Notes: generated from the sequence alone by a model not told the origin. DNA of 64,000 bases from Bacteriovoracaceae bacterium (GCA_013141065.1 JABFRR010000008.1:563464-627463); one strand, 5' to 3'; shown: positions 1 to 9,597, counted from the first letter of the stretch. Numbers and translations: made by a program.

Positions 1-1
1 T

Positions 2-286
2 AATCCAGATGATAAAAAAACAGATCAAGAAAAACCAAGCAAAAGTGAAAACGAAAAAGAGAATGAATTAAAAAAAGATCCCAAAGACCTTGAAAAGCCA
101 GAACGTCCGACTGAAGGACCTAGCTCAAGAGAAGAAAAAGAAAAAAAGATCGAACAGCAAAGAAAAATGGTAAAGACGCCTGCGATGATAAAACAAATAT
201 TAAGTGATGATCGTGAATTACAAAAAAAAATGATGGATACTTCAACTAGTGAAAGATCCTCTCAGAAGCCTAAGCGAGATTGGTAA
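2..286 (+). CDS. C-terminal tail of a BatC-like protein (5' end outside window)
   Basis: This open frame enters from the left edge and stops with TAA at the start codon of batD. The visible 94 residues are a charged, low-complexity Lys/Glu/Pro tail followed by a short conserved-looking end (QILSDDRELQKKM, final KRDW). TPR proteins of the Bat (Bacteroides aerotolerance) operons typically end in a similar short motif closing with DW, and batD follows directly, so a BatC-like or BatB/C-fusion product is the best guess. The TPR part lies outside the window. The stop overlaps the ATG of batD (TAATG), implying translational coupling. Confidence 0.6.
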   Translation, partial: NPDDKKTDQEKPSKSENEKENELKKDPKDLEKPERPTEGPSSREEKEKKIEQQRKMVKTPAMIKQILSDDRELQKKMMDTSTSERSSQKPKRDW

Positions 287-1989
287 TGAAAATATTTATT
301 TGTGTTTTTAGTTTTATCCTAAGTACGTTTGCTTTTGCAGATGATGTAGATGTTGTAATTGAACCAAAAGAACCTATTGTGAATGAAAGTTTTTATGTAA
401 CATTTAAATTGAAAACATCAAGCAGCGAAGACCCCTATATTTCATTTACACCTTATGGTGTAACTGTTTTAGGGAAAAGATCTCAAGGGCTTTCAATCTC
501 TACAGTAGTAATTAATGGGAAATTTACTACCACCAAAGAACAAGCAGTAGTTTATGAGTTAATTGCAGAAAGAGCTGGGCAAGTCTACTTAAGAAATATC
601 AAAGTCGAGCTTGATGGAAAAACAATACCGGTAAAAGAACTACGAATAAGTGTACTAAATGAAGCACGTAAGGTTCCTGATGCTTTTATAGAAGCTGAAG
701 CCTCTAAGACAAAAGTATACCTAGGTGAAGGAATTGATGTAAATTATTACTTGTATTTTAAAAATTCAATTTCTGCCAATGATGTAAAAGAGTTTCCAAA
801 ACTTAACAAGTTTATTAAGCGCTTTCATCATATTAATTCTCCAATAGAATCTGTTCAATACAAAGGACAAGTATTACGTAGAATTTTAGCTTATTCTGCT
901 CGGCTGTATCCTGAAAAAATCGGGCTAGCTAGCCTTGATCCAATGAAAATATCAGTTCAGATCCCAGAAAGTGATTATAATGGTTTTGGCTTTGGCTCCC
1001 AGAGATATAAAAATAAAGATCTCTCTAGCCCCAGAATTGAAATTGAAGTCCTTCCTCTCCCATCAGAAGGAGTGCCGGCAAGCTTTACAGGGCTTGTAGG
1101 TGAACATGATTTTATTTTATCTGCACCCAAGTCTAGATATTTAATTAACGAGCCGATTGAAATAAAACTTGAGGTAAAAGGAAAAGGCGCTGTTGAAAAC
1201 TTAGATGCACCTGTTATATTTAGTGACAAAAATTTAGAGCAATTTGATACAAAATCTGAAGTTGCAGAACTTGGTTTTCAAGCTGCAAAAAAGGTATTTG
1301 AATATACACTTTTGGCGAGGGGCCCTGTTAAACTTGAAGCAAGAGAATTGGAACTTGCATATTTTGACCCATCAACCACGAAATATGTTGTAAAGAAAGT
1401 TTCTGTCCCGGCATTATTTGTAGATGGTACTGCTGCAGTCGGCCCAACGAAGGAAGAGGCAGTCGAAGCCAATCCTGAGCCAAATAGTACGAACAAAGAG
1501 AATTTATTAAATTCGTTTTTTAATAAAAATGCTAACTCACCTATTCAGGCGACCGGCCTCGTCTCTCCAACCTTACGCGGTGATGAAAATTGGCTCAAGA
1601 GTGGATTTGCTGTCTTTAATTGGGTGACATCTTTATTGATAACAATTTTATGCATTTCTTGGATTTATACCAGCCGTTCAAGTAATTCTGTAAATAGTAA
1701 GAAAAGCCTAATTGAAAAAGAGATTCAGACGTTAAAAAAGAAAGGTATGAATTATTCTAATTTGTATCAAGCATTGTCTCATTTAGATAAGTTTAATAAG
1801 ATGTCACAAGGTGGAGTCTCTATCATAAACATTGTAGAAGAAAGTGAATTGCCAAGTCCGAGCAAGGAATATTTTAGTAAGTCGCTAAAGGCATTAGAGG
1901 GAGTGACGTTTGGTGCAAATCAGTCCGGTCCTGCAAAGTTGCCAACATTTGAGCGCAAGCATTTTAAGGAATTATTAAAAAGTTTATGA
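286..1989 (+). CDS. batD: BatD-like membrane protein
   Basis: The 567-aa product has an N-terminal signal peptide (MKIFICVFSFILSTFAFA), a long beta-rich periplasmic part starting with the typical BatD opening (VVIEPKEPIVNESFYVTFKL), a single membrane segment near residues 450-470 (VTSLLITILCISWIY) and a cytoplasmic tail. BatD proteins belong to Bat operons with MoxR ATPases and VWA proteins; their biochemical role is unclear. The ORF track starts at an upstream TTG (280), but the ATG at 286 overlaps the upstream stop and gives a clean signal peptide, so I prefer it. The stop overlaps the start of ribF (ATGA). Confidence 0.75.
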   Translation: MKIFICVFSFILSTFAFADDVDVVIEPKEPIVNESFYVTFKLKTSSSEDPYISFTPYGVTVLGKRSQGLSISTVVINGKFTTTKEQAVVYELIAERAGQVYLRNIKVELDGKTIPVKELRISVLNEARKVPDAFIEAEASKTKVYLGEGIDVNYYLYFKNSISANDVKEFPKLNKFIKRFHHINSPIESVQYKGQVLRRILAYSARLYPEKIGLASLDPMKISVQIPESDYNGFGFGSQRYKNKDLSSPRIEIEVLPLPSEGVPASFTGLVGEHDFILSAPKSRYLINEPIEIKLEVKGKGAVENLDAPVIFSDKNLEQFDTKSEVAELGFQAAKKVFEYTLLARGPVKLEARELELAYFDPSTTKYVVKKVSVPALFVDGTAAVGPTKEEAVEANPEPNSTNKENLLNSFFNKNANSPIQATGLVSPTLRGDENWLKSGFAVFNWVTSLLITILCISWIYTSRSSNSVNSKKSLIEKEIQTLKKKGMNYSNLYQALSHLDKFNKMSQGGVSIINIVEESELPSPSKEYFSKSLKALEGVTFGANQSGPAKLPTFERKHFKELLKSL

Positions 1990-2918
1990 TTATTGTAAAA
2001 AAATTAGAAGAAATTAAGTCAGTTTATAATGAAAAAAAAATAAATGTAACCATTGGTAATTTTGATGGTGTTCATCTTGGACATAAAGAATTTTTATCTG
2101 AAATTAAAAAAGACTCAATTAGGTTTAATTCCAAATTTGTGGTTGTAACCTTTGTCCCTCATCCATTACAAATTTTACGTGCTCAGTCTGGCTTTTTAAT
2201 TAATACATTTGAAGAAAGACGTACGTTGCTTGAAGCCTGTGGCGTGGATTATTTACTTGAAATTGATTTCACTCGAGACTTTAGTACTCTAAGTCCAGAG
2301 GATTTTTTAACCAACTACATTTTTTCATTTTCAGGTATAGAAAAGATTTTTTTAGGACATGATTTCGCTTTTGGTGCAAATAAATCGGGTGACTTTAAAT
2401 TTGCCAAGGATTTTTGTGAATCAAAAAAAACCGAACTAATTCTCCAAAAAGAATTCAAAGTTGCCAACGAAGCAGTTTCTTCAACTGAAATCCGTAATGC
2501 TATTAGTACAGGAAACATCCCCAAGGCATCTTCTCTACTAGGTAGAGACTATTTTCTTTCTGGAAGAGTGATTAAAGGGGAAGGACGTGGAAAGAAAATT
2601 GGATTTCCAACTGCCAATATGGGGTATGACAAAGGGTTATTGATACCAATGAAAGGTGTTTATATCACACAAACTATAATTAACAATATGACTTATAACT
2701 CAATAACAAATATTGGATATAACCCAACATTTAATACTGGTTATGAGATTCATGTTGAAACACATTTGCTCGATTTCACCCTAGATATTTATGGAGAAGT
2801 TATCAAGGTAATGTTCTTAAAAAAAATTCGAGATGAGAAGAAGTTTCCAAGCGTAAATGATTTAGTTGAGCAAATTGATCTCGATGTAAAGATCGCGAGA
2901 GAATATTTCAAAAAATAA
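1986..2918 (+). CDS. ribF: Bifunctional riboflavin kinase / FAD synthetase
   Basis: RibF makes FMN from riboflavin and then FAD from FMN. The 310-aa length is normal. The N-terminal nucleotidyltransferase domain (about residues 15-165) carries GNFDGVHLGH, the adenylyl-binding motif, and SSTEIR. The C-terminal flavokinase domain (about 185-305) carries GRGKKIGFPTAN. The ATG overlaps the batD stop by four bases, so it is probably translated from the same message. A 134-bp AT-rich gap separates it from pilB; I saw no clear terminator there. Confidence 0.93.
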   Translation: MIIVKKLEEIKSVYNEKKINVTIGNFDGVHLGHKEFLSEIKKDSIRFNSKFVVVTFVPHPLQILRAQSGFLINTFEERRTLLEACGVDYLLEIDFTRDFSTLSPEDFLTNYIFSFSGIEKIFLGHDFAFGANKSGDFKFAKDFCESKKTELILQKEFKVANEAVSSTEIRNAISTGNIPKASSLLGRDYFLSGRVIKGEGRGKKIGFPTANMGYDKGLLIPMKGVYITQTIINNMTYNSITNIGYNPTFNTGYEIHVETHLLDFTLDIYGEVIKVMFLKKIRDEKKFPSVNDLVEQIDLDVKIAREYFKK

Positions 2919-3052
2919 ATCTATCAACTATTTTTGGTAGAATTTTATCAATCAAAGTTTAATCAACAAATACTTAAGAATATTAAAGATCGCAATAATA
3001 TCTCCGATAAGTTGTTTAAATATCGTAGAAATTTTTGAGATGAAACAATCAT

Positions 3053-4729
3053 ATGTTTAGAAAAGAATTCGTGGATGTAATTACAAAAACGGGAATGGTT
3101 CCAATAAAGGATCTTCGCCCTCTTGTTGTTGATCGCGATCCAAAGGTAATTACTGAATTAGCGCTTTTGGATTTTAAATTTTTCGATGACATTCGCTTTG
3201 CCAAGCAAGTAGCAGAAAGTTACGGACTTACTTATATTGATTTATCTAAAGCCAAAATTTCTGACAAAATGCTTAAGCTGATAAGAAAAAGTGAAATTAT
3301 AAAATATCGAGTTTTGCCAATCCAAAAAAACTCTAAAGCCGTTTCCCTCGCGATATTTGATCCTTCCTTGATGAAAATCCAAAGTGAACTTCAGTCACTT
3401 TTTCAATACCCTGTCGAATTTATTTTAACAAATATTTCTTCATGGGCCGAAATTTTTTCTCGTGTCGCCGACAGCATGGAAGATGTTTTAGACACTATCC
3501 GTGAAATAAAGGCAGATCATGCAAAGAAAGATGACAATATAAACGAAGATGATATCGGCGATGATGTTATTCGTTATGTAAATAGAATTTTAGCAGAAGC
3601 TTATATTCTCAAATGTTCTGATATACATATTGAGCCTTATGAAAATAACTTTCGAATACGCTATCGCCAAGATGGAAGCTTGGTAGAATCAGCCAAACCA
3701 CCGCGAAGCTTAATGTTGCCAATTATTTCCAGAGTCAAGATTTTAGCTCAGATGGATATTTCTGAAAGACGTAAGCCACAAGATGGTCGAATAAAGTTAG
3801 AAGTTGCCGGTAAGCCAATCGATTATCGTGTCTCTTCATTGCCAACGCTTTTTGGTGAAAAAATAGTTTTACGACTTCTTGATTCTTCAAACTTGCAACT
3901 TGATATGACTAAGCTGGGATTTGAACCAAAACAAATTGATGTCTTCAAGGAAGGTATTTATAAACCGTATGGTATGTGTTTGGTTACGGGACCAACTGGT
4001 TCTGGAAAGACTACGACACTTTATTCTGCTTTGGCTGAATTAAATAAAATCGATACAAATATTTCTACAGCAGAAGATCCAGTTGAGTTTAACTTAGAAG
4101 GTATTAATCAGGTCAACGTTAAAAAAGACATTGGACTAACGTTTGCGGCAGCACTTAAATCATTTCTACGACAAGATCCTGACATTATCATGGTGGGAGA
4201 AATTCGAGACCATGAGGTTGGAGAAATTGCTGTTGAAGCTGCTCTCACCGGCCACTTGGTGCTTTCTACTCTGCACACCAATGATGCTCCAAGTACAATA
4301 ACAAGACTTATTAATATGGGTATTGAGCCTTTTCTTGTTGCAGCTGCACTTAACGTTGTTGTAGCTCAAAGACTTTGTCGCAAGGTTTGTAAAGACTGTA
4401 AAGAGCTCGATGCGTCTGCAACTAAAGAAGCCCTCGTTGCTTGTGGAATTTCACCTGCATCAGCAGAGAAGATTACTGCGTATAAAGGTAAGGGTTGTCA
4501 AACTTGTAACAACACTGGATACAAGGGACGAGTTGCTATTTATGAAGTATTAGAAGTTACTCCTGCAATTAAAGAAATATTATTAAGAAATGGATCTGCT
4601 GATGAAATTAAAAGACAGGCCATTAAAGATGGAATGAAGACTTTAAGAATGTCAGCTTTAACAAAAGTGGCACTTGGTCAAACAACAATGGAAGAGGCTG
4701 TATCAAATTCAGCATCTGATAAAATGTAG
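3053..4729 (+). CDS. pilB: Type IV pilus extension ATPase PilB
   Basis: This cytoplasmic hexameric ATPase powers pilus polymerisation. It has an N-terminal GspE/PilB MshEN-type domain (about residues 1-150), Walker A GPTGSGKTTT near residue 312, an Asp box with DPDIIMVGEIRD, a His box (LSTLHTNDA), and a tetracysteine zinc motif (CRKVCKDC...CQTC, about 440-485) typical of PilB/GspE rather than PilT. At 558 aa it has the usual length. It opens a tight run pilB-pilT-pilC with gaps of 8 and 4 bp. No two-component regulator genes are interleaved, unlike Myxococcus. Confidence 0.95.
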   Translation: MFRKEFVDVITKTGMVPIKDLRPLVVDRDPKVITELALLDFKFFDDIRFAKQVAESYGLTYIDLSKAKISDKMLKLIRKSEIIKYRVLPIQKNSKAVSLAIFDPSLMKIQSELQSLFQYPVEFILTNISSWAEIFSRVADSMEDVLDTIREIKADHAKKDDNINEDDIGDDVIRYVNRILAEAYILKCSDIHIEPYENNFRIRYRQDGSLVESAKPPRSLMLPIISRVKILAQMDISERRKPQDGRIKLEVAGKPIDYRVSSLPTLFGEKIVLRLLDSSNLQLDMTKLGFEPKQIDVFKEGIYKPYGMCLVTGPTGSGKTTTLYSALAELNKIDTNISTAEDPVEFNLEGINQVNVKKDIGLTFAAALKSFLRQDPDIIMVGEIRDHEVGEIAVEAALTGHLVLSTLHTNDAPSTITRLINMGIEPFLVAAALNVVVAQRLCRKVCKDCKELDASATKEALVACGISPASAEKITAYKGKGCQTCNNTGYKGRVAIYEVLEVTPAIKEILLRNGSADEIKRQAIKDGMKTLRMSALTKVALGQTTMEEAVSNSASDKM

Positions 4730-4737
4730 GATGAAAA

Positions 4738-5880
4738 ATGGTTGATGAATCAAAGACGAGAAATGGAACCTCCACCGTCACGCAAACTGCTCATAGCGGA
4801 GCGAATGAAAATTTAAAAATCCAGCAGCTCTTTAAGCTGATGGTAGATAGCAATGCTTCTGATTTACATGTGACTTCTGGCACTTCACCGGGACTAAGAG
4901 TTCACGGAGAAGTTATCCGTGTAAAAACAGCACCGCTCTCTGGTGAAGATACTAAAAGATTAATTTATCAAATTTTAACAGAAGACCAAAAAAATGAATT
5001 TGAAAAAAAATTAGAACTCGATTTCTCATTTGGTATTAAAGGGCTAGCTCGTTTCAGAGCAAACGTCTTTAATTCAAAGGGAGCAGTCGCAGCTGTGTTC
5101 CGAGTTATTCCAAGCATTATTCCAGATTTTAAAACACTCAACTTGCCAAATGTTCTATTAAAAATGTGTGATGTGAGTAACGGACTAGTTCTTGTTACTG
5201 GGCCTACAGGTTCGGGTAAATCTACAACTCTTGCTGCCCTAATTGATTATCTAAATCAACATGAAGCTGGACATATTATTACCCTTGAAGATCCGGTTGA
5301 ATTCGTTCATCAGCATAAATCATGTCTGGTGAACCAAAGAGAAATTGGAAGTGATTCACTTTCTTTTAGTAGTGCTCTTAAAAGTTTACTCAGACAAGAT
5401 CCAGACATTGTTCTTGTGGGAGAGTTAAGAGATCAGGAAACGATTGAAGCAGCTTTAACAATTGCAGAGACTGGCCACTTGGTTTTTGGAACTCTTCACA
5501 CGAACTCATGTGTTCAGACTATCAATCGAGTTATTAACGTTTTCCCCGCTCATCAGCAAATTCAAATTCGTACACTTATGTCATTTGTTCTTCAGGGAAT
5601 AGTATCTCAGCAACTTATTGCCAAATCTTTTGAGAAAGGACGAGTTGCTGCAATGGAAATCTTAGTTCCAACACCAGGTATTCGAAATTTAATTCGTGAA
5701 GATAAACTTCATCAGGTTTATTCTCAAATGCAAATCGGGCAAGATAAGTCCGGAATGGTGACAATGAACCAAAGTTTAAAAAAACATGTTGATACCGGCG
5801 CCATCACGGCAGAAGTAGCTATGGGATATTCGAATGCACCAGAAGAACTAGCGACTCAACTTGGTATGAAGGTTAAGTAG
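4738..5880 (+). CDS. pilT: Type IV pilus retraction ATPase PilT
   Basis: PilT depolymerises the pilus and drives twitching. The 380-aa protein has the N-terminal PAS-like part (DASDLHVTSGTSPGLRVHG), Walker A GPTGSGKSTT near residue 154, the Asp/Walker B stretch LLRQDPDIVLVGELRD, and a His box (FGTLHTNS). It lacks the tetracysteine motif, which separates it from PilB. About 25 residues at the N-terminus before the conserved domain are polar and probably disordered. It lies 8 bp after pilB and 4 bp before pilC. Confidence 0.94.
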   Translation: MVDESKTRNGTSTVTQTAHSGANENLKIQQLFKLMVDSNASDLHVTSGTSPGLRVHGEVIRVKTAPLSGEDTKRLIYQILTEDQKNEFEKKLELDFSFGIKGLARFRANVFNSKGAVAAVFRVIPSIIPDFKTLNLPNVLLKMCDVSNGLVLVTGPTGSGKSTTLAALIDYLNQHEAGHIITLEDPVEFVHQHKSCLVNQREIGSDSLSFSSALKSLLRQDPDIVLVGELRDQETIEAALTIAETGHLVFGTLHTNSCVQTINRVINVFPAHQQIQIRTLMSFVLQGIVSQQLIAKSFEKGRVAAMEILVPTPGIRNLIREDKLHQVYSQMQIGQDKSGMVTMNQSLKKHVDTGAITAEVAMGYSNAPEELATQLGMKVK

Positions 5881-5884
5881 TTTT

Positions 5885-7099
5885 ATGGCAATATTTAAAT
5901 ATGAAGGGATGGATGCGAACGGAAAAAAGGTATTGGGGCAAATAGATGCCTTGACTGAAAAAGAAGTTCGTAAAGTCTTACGTTCCCAAAGTATTAGAGT
6001 TAAAAAAATAATTGCACCAGGACTCCTCGAGTTTGACTTCGGTGCATGGTTGGTGGCGAAGGGCTTTGGTACTTCAGTAGCGCCAAAAGAATTAGCAAGT
6101 TTTACAAAACAGCTCTCTGTCATGATCAGTGCAGGCGTGCCTATCTTACAGTCTTTGGAAATTCTCTATCGATCTGAAAAAAATATAGCTCTTAAAACTG
6201 CCATTAAGCAAATTGCGACGGATGTTGGTGAAGGTAAAACGATTTCTGAGTCCATGGCGACATTGCAACCTTTTTCAAAGCTTTATTGTAACTTAGTTAA
6301 AGCAGGTGAAGCCGGTGGTATATTAGATCAAATTTTAAAGAAGCTCGCTATTCATATGGAAAAAGCAGAAAAAACAAAGGCACAAATTAAATCAGCAATG
6401 ATGTATCCATCAATAGTTGTCAGTGTTGGGACACTTGTTATTTGGGGTATGATGGTTTTTGTTGTTCCGCAGTTTACAGGAATGCTTAAAGAAACAGGAC
6501 AAGAACTTCCTTGGATAACTAAATTTGTAATTGATACCTCGAATTTTTTGGGGACCTATACTCCCATTATGATTCCTGGGGCTATAATAGGCTTAGTATT
6601 GTTTTTAAATTATATAAAAACGCCAGTTGGAAAAGTTATGTGGGATAACTTCAGCATGCGTATGCCCCTCTTTGGTAAAATTATCATCAAGGGTAACTTG
6701 AGTGGCTTTTCAAATACTCTTTCAACATTATTATCAGCCGGTGTTTCTTTAATTGATGCCTTAGATATTTGTATTGAAACGCTAGATAATACTGTTATTG
6801 CCAACGATATTAGTGAAGTGAAGAAAAAAGTTATCGAAGGTAAGACTATCACTGAACCCCTAAGTAAGATTGAATATTTTCCAGAGCTAGTTACTCAGAT
6901 GATTCGAGTAGGTGAGCAAACTGGTCAAATAGATCAAATGCTAGCAAGAGTTGCCGAGGTCTTTGAAGATGAAGTGGATCAACTTATTGGATCTATGACA
7001 AAAATGATAGAACCTATTATTATTGTGGTACTTGGTGGAATCATAGCGGCAATATTAGTTGCCATGTATTTGCCAATGTTCATGTCGGCCGGTGCTTAA
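5885..7099 (+). CDS. pilC: Type IV pilus inner-membrane platform protein PilC
   Basis: PilC is the inner-membrane platform on which PilB and PilT act. The 404-aa protein begins FKYEGMDANGKKVLGQI as PilC/GspF proteins do, has two T2SS-F repeats (about 70-195 and 275-395, each opening with a TKQLSVMISAGVP-like or SNTLSTLLSAGVS motif), and three hydrophobic segments including the C-terminal IIIVVLGGIIAAILVAMYLPM. Its length is standard. It ends the pilBTC run; a 197-bp intergenic region then leads to pilA. Confidence 0.95.
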   Translation: MAIFKYEGMDANGKKVLGQIDALTEKEVRKVLRSQSIRVKKIIAPGLLEFDFGAWLVAKGFGTSVAPKELASFTKQLSVMISAGVPILQSLEILYRSEKNIALKTAIKQIATDVGEGKTISESMATLQPFSKLYCNLVKAGEAGGILDQILKKLAIHMEKAEKTKAQIKSAMMYPSIVVSVGTLVIWGMMVFVVPQFTGMLKETGQELPWITKFVIDTSNFLGTYTPIMIPGAIIGLVLFLNYIKTPVGKVMWDNFSMRMPLFGKIIIKGNLSGFSNTLSTLLSAGVSLIDALDICIETLDNTVIANDISEVKKKVIEGKTITEPLSKIEYFPELVTQMIRVGEQTGQIDQMLARVAEVFEDEVDQLIGSMTKMIEPIIIVVLGGIIAAILVAMYLPMFMSAGA

Positions 7100-7260
7100 G
7101 AGTGTTTTTTAACATTAAGATATTGTTAGAAAATGACGATGAATTAAAAAAAAGAACAAATTTTTTAGTTTACGTATAAAATAAAGATACAAATTTTATT
7201 GATTTAATTAGTGATGCTCTTAATTGTATCAACTAACTAATGAGATAAAAGAATATAAAC

Positions 7261-7281
7261 TATCAGATCTTAATTCTGATA
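7261..7281 (+). promoter_or_regulatory. Perfect 7-bp inverted repeat directly before the pilA ribosome-binding site
   Basis: TATCAGA and TCTGATA flank a 7-nt loop, and the right arm runs into the A-rich Shine-Dalgarno segment (AAAAAAGGAG) of pilA. In the RNA this would be a hairpin abutting the ribosome-binding site; in DNA it could be an operator. It could stabilise the abundant pilin mRNA or control translation. I found no sigma-54 style GG-N10-GC element in this intergenic region. Confidence 0.45.
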
Positions 7282-7296
7282 AAAAAGGAGTTTTCT

Positions 7297-7857
7297 ATGA
7301 AGAAGTTACTTTCGAATCCGAAGGGGTTCACCTTGGTCGAGCTCATGGTCGTTGTTGCCATTATTGGTATTTTGTCAGCTATCGCAGTTCCAAACTTTAA
7401 AAAGTATCAAGCAAAATCAAAACAATCTGAAGCAAAAATTCAATTGGCTGCAGTTTATTCTACAGAAGTTGGAGCGAATTCGGATTACGACACCTATGCT
7501 TCTTGTATTCTTGACCTTGGTTATGATAGACCGCCAAAAGGATATTATATTGTTGGGTTTAGTGTAGTAGACGCAGCTTCGAGAACTCAAGTAAACAACC
7601 GTTCGGGAAGTACAATTTGTACAAACGCACTTGCTTCTACTGCAGTTACTCCGGGCCCAGCACTTGGTGCACATGTAAAAGCAAACACATCAGGAGCAGC
7701 TGTATTACCTGCGGCAGCTCAGATCACTTCTGTGGCACCTAGCTCTACAGTTTTTACTGCAGGAGCTTCAGGAAACATTGCACCAGGTTCTGTTATTTGG
7801 GATAGATGGACAATTGACCAAGCAAAAAGTCTTATCAACACAGTTGTTGATCTTTAA
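7297..7857 (+). CDS. pilA: Major type IV pilin PilA
   Basis: The 186-aa precursor has a short basic leader with a class III cleavage site ([20 protein letters not shown]), Glu5 of the mature protein and the hydrophobic N-terminal helix of type IVa pilins. The remaining domain is Ala/Ser/Thr-rich with Cys residues that could form a disulphide. PilD would cleave and methylate it. A strong SD (AAGGAG) precedes the ATG, and a strong hairpin terminator follows, so it is probably transcribed as its own unit from the 197-bp upstream region. Confidence 0.93.
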   Translation: MKKLLSNPKGFTLVELMVVVAIIGILSAIAVPNFKKYQAKSKQSEAKIQLAAVYSTEVGANSDYDTYASCILDLGYDRPPKGYYIVGFSVVDAASRTQVNNRSGSTICTNALASTAVTPGPALGAHVKANTSGAAVLPAAAQITSVAPSSTVFTAGASGNIAPGSVIWDRWTIDQAKSLINTVVDL

Positions 7858-7875
7858 TTCATAAGTTTCAAAAAC

Positions 7876-7915
7876 AAGAAGGCTGCACAGTTAATTTTGT
7901 GCAGCCTTCTTTTTT
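7876..7915 (+). terminator. Rho-independent terminator after pilA, probably bidirectional
   Basis: A 13-bp stem (AAGAAGGCTGCAC / GTGCAGCCTTCTT) with a 10-nt loop is followed by a T run. On the opposite strand it is followed by GTTTTT, so it can serve the converging minus-strand TPR gene too. The stop codon of that gene lies in the loop, so its last codons are made from one arm of the hairpin. Confidence 0.88.
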
Positions 7916-8712
7916 ATCCTATAGGGACTCCAAGACTCCAGCGCGACATATTTTCCAAGATTATTTCGTAGGTATTTGTTTCCACTTAGATCGGTAGTAT
8001 TGCAATTATTTTTTTCTAAATTTAAGCACTCCAAATCTTTTTCGGCTTTAATTGCATATAAATTACTTAAAATCTTATAAGCCAAAGGGTTATTTTTAAC
8101 CTTTAGTTGGTTATATATTTCTGACAATACAATAAATGCATTATCGAGGTTTCCCTGAGAAGACTCAATCCGCGCAAGTGAAGTAAGTAAGAGAGGATTA
8201 ACATTTGGTTGTGCCTTTAACGATTTAAGTACTCTGGCTGCAGTTACGTAATCTTCAGCTTCAAAGTGAAAATGAAAAGCCGCATTTTTTAATAGCAAGT
8301 AGTTTGAAGGATAGTGCTCAAGTCCCTTTTGATATATTAAACTAGCGCCGGGTATATCATCTTTAATAATCGATAAATATGGCCCACCGAAAGTATATGT
8401 TTCCAAAAACTTAGGCTCTAAAAATGTAATAGTTTCAAATCTTAAAAACATCCAAGAGTTTAAATCTTTCTTTTTGTAATGTTCAACATCACTTTCTAAA
8501 ATCGTTGCAATCCAATATAGTGATGAAATTAATCTTTTTTGACCGAAGTGAAAAAGGTCCCAGACTTTTTTATCAAAGTTTATACTGCTGTTTTGTCTAG
8601 AAATAAAAATTGGAGGTTTGGTGCTTTGGCTGGAAATATAATTCGCCAAACCCAAACTGAAGAGAATTGATGAAGTGAATATTATATTGTTAATGTATTT
8701 ACTATTTCTCAT
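7891..8712 (-). CDS. Membrane-anchored TPR-like protein in the pilG position
   Basis: The 273-aa protein has an N-terminal hydrophobic segment (residues about 10-26) and then helical repeats that look like TPRs (for example AAFHFHFEAEDYVTAARVLK and LLTSLARIESSQGNLDNAF). I do not recognise a specific family with certainty. It sits between pilA and an ABC transporter, where Myxococcus has pilG of the pilGHI group, but here it is on the opposite strand and divergent from the transporter (21 bp between starts). A role in pilus assembly with that transporter is inference from position only. Its stop codon lies inside the pilA terminator loop. Confidence 0.6.
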   Translation of the reverse strand: MRNSKYINNIIFTSSILFSLGLANYISSQSTKPPIFISRQNSSINFDKKVWDLFHFGQKRLISSLYWIATILESDVEHYKKKDLNSWMFLRFETITFLEPKFLETYTFGGPYLSIIKDDIPGASLIYQKGLEHYPSNYLLLKNAAFHFHFEAEDYVTAARVLKSLKAQPNVNPLLLTSLARIESSQGNLDNAFIVLSEIYNQLKVKNNPLAYKILSNLYAIKAEKDLECLNLEKNNCNTTDLSGNKYLRNNLGKYVALESWSPYRIKKKAAQN

Positions 8713-8733
8713 GAGTCTTTATACTATGTTAAT

Positions 8734-9597
8734 ATGATTCAATTTTTAAATATATCTAAAAAGTTTCAAAATAACTTCTGGGAAAAAGAGTTTAATGCAC
8801 TTTCAAGTGTAAGTTTCAGCATTAACCAGGGTGAACTAGTCGGATTCTTGGGAGCCAATGGTGCGGGAAAAACAACTTTAATAAAGTGCTTGATGGATTT
8901 TAGTCGTCAAGATTCTGGAGAAATTGTTTTTGATTCGACAATCCTTGGAAATAATCAAGCTGAAATTAAATCCAATATAGGCTATTTGCCAGAGCGTGCT
9001 TATCTTTATCAGCATTTAACGGGCAGAGAGTTTTTAGAATATGCAGGATCCTTAAGCAATGTTTCAAGGAATAATCTTAATTCACTTATAAAAATATGGT
9101 CTGAAAAAATTCAGATAGACCATGCTCTCGATAGACATATTCGGGGCTATTCAAAGGGCATGCAGCAGCGCTTAGGTTTTATTAGTGCTTTAATTCATAA
9201 GCCAAAATTTCTCGTATTAGATGAGCCACTTTCAGGACTAGATCCGATTGGCAGAAGGGATTTTAAAAAAATTTTAAAAGAATTAAATGATGAAGGAACG
9301 ACAATTTTCTTTAGTAGTCACATAGTTTCAGATGTAGAAGAAATTTGTAAAAAAGTGGTTTTTATTGAAAAAGGTAAGTTGATTTATAATGGAAGCATAG
9401 AAGAACTTATTTTAAAAAATTCTAATGACATGTATGTAATAAGTTATGAGATTGATAACAAAATTCATCAAATTCAAGTCAACGAAACTCAAAAAATATC
9501 CAAATTAACAGAATTGCTAAATAGTAAAATTAATTTACTTGGACTCGAAAAAGATAAATTAAGCTTAGAAGAAATTATATACAAGATAAAAAAATGA
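8734..9597 (+). CDS. ABC transporter ATP-binding protein (PilH-like by position)
   Basis: This 287-aa nucleotide-binding subunit has Walker A GANGAGKTT, signature YSKGMQQRL, Walker B FLVLDEPLSGLD and an H-loop (FSSHIVSDVEE). It overlaps the next gene, an ABC-2 type permease, by four bases. In Myxococcus xanthus the pilG-H-I genes, with PilH the ATPase and PilI the membrane protein, sit between pilA and pilD and are needed for pilus biogenesis; the same placement here supports a PilH-like role, although sequence alone only shows a generic ABC-2 exporter ATPase. Confidence 0.8.
   Translation: MIQFLNISKKFQNNFWEKEFNALSSVSFSINQGELVGFLGANGAGKTTLIKCLMDFSRQDSGEIVFDSTILGNNQAEIKSNIGYLPERAYLYQHLTGREFLEYAGSLSNVSRNNLNSLIKIWSEKIQIDHALDRHIRGYSKGMQQRLGFISALIHKPKFLVLDEPLSGLDPIGRRDFKKILKELNDEGTTIFFSSHIVSDVEEICKKVVFIEKGKLIYNGSIEELILKNSNDMYVISYEIDNKIHQIQVNETQKISKLTELLNSKINLLGLEKDKLSLEEIIYKIKK

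Noticed and set aside
280-285. TTG 280 as the start of batD
   Set aside because: It lies inside the upstream gene; ATG 286 overlaps the stop and gives the better signal peptide.
7100-7296. Sigma-54 promoter for pilA
   Set aside because: I looked for a GG-N10-GC element as in many pilA genes and found none in the intergenic region.
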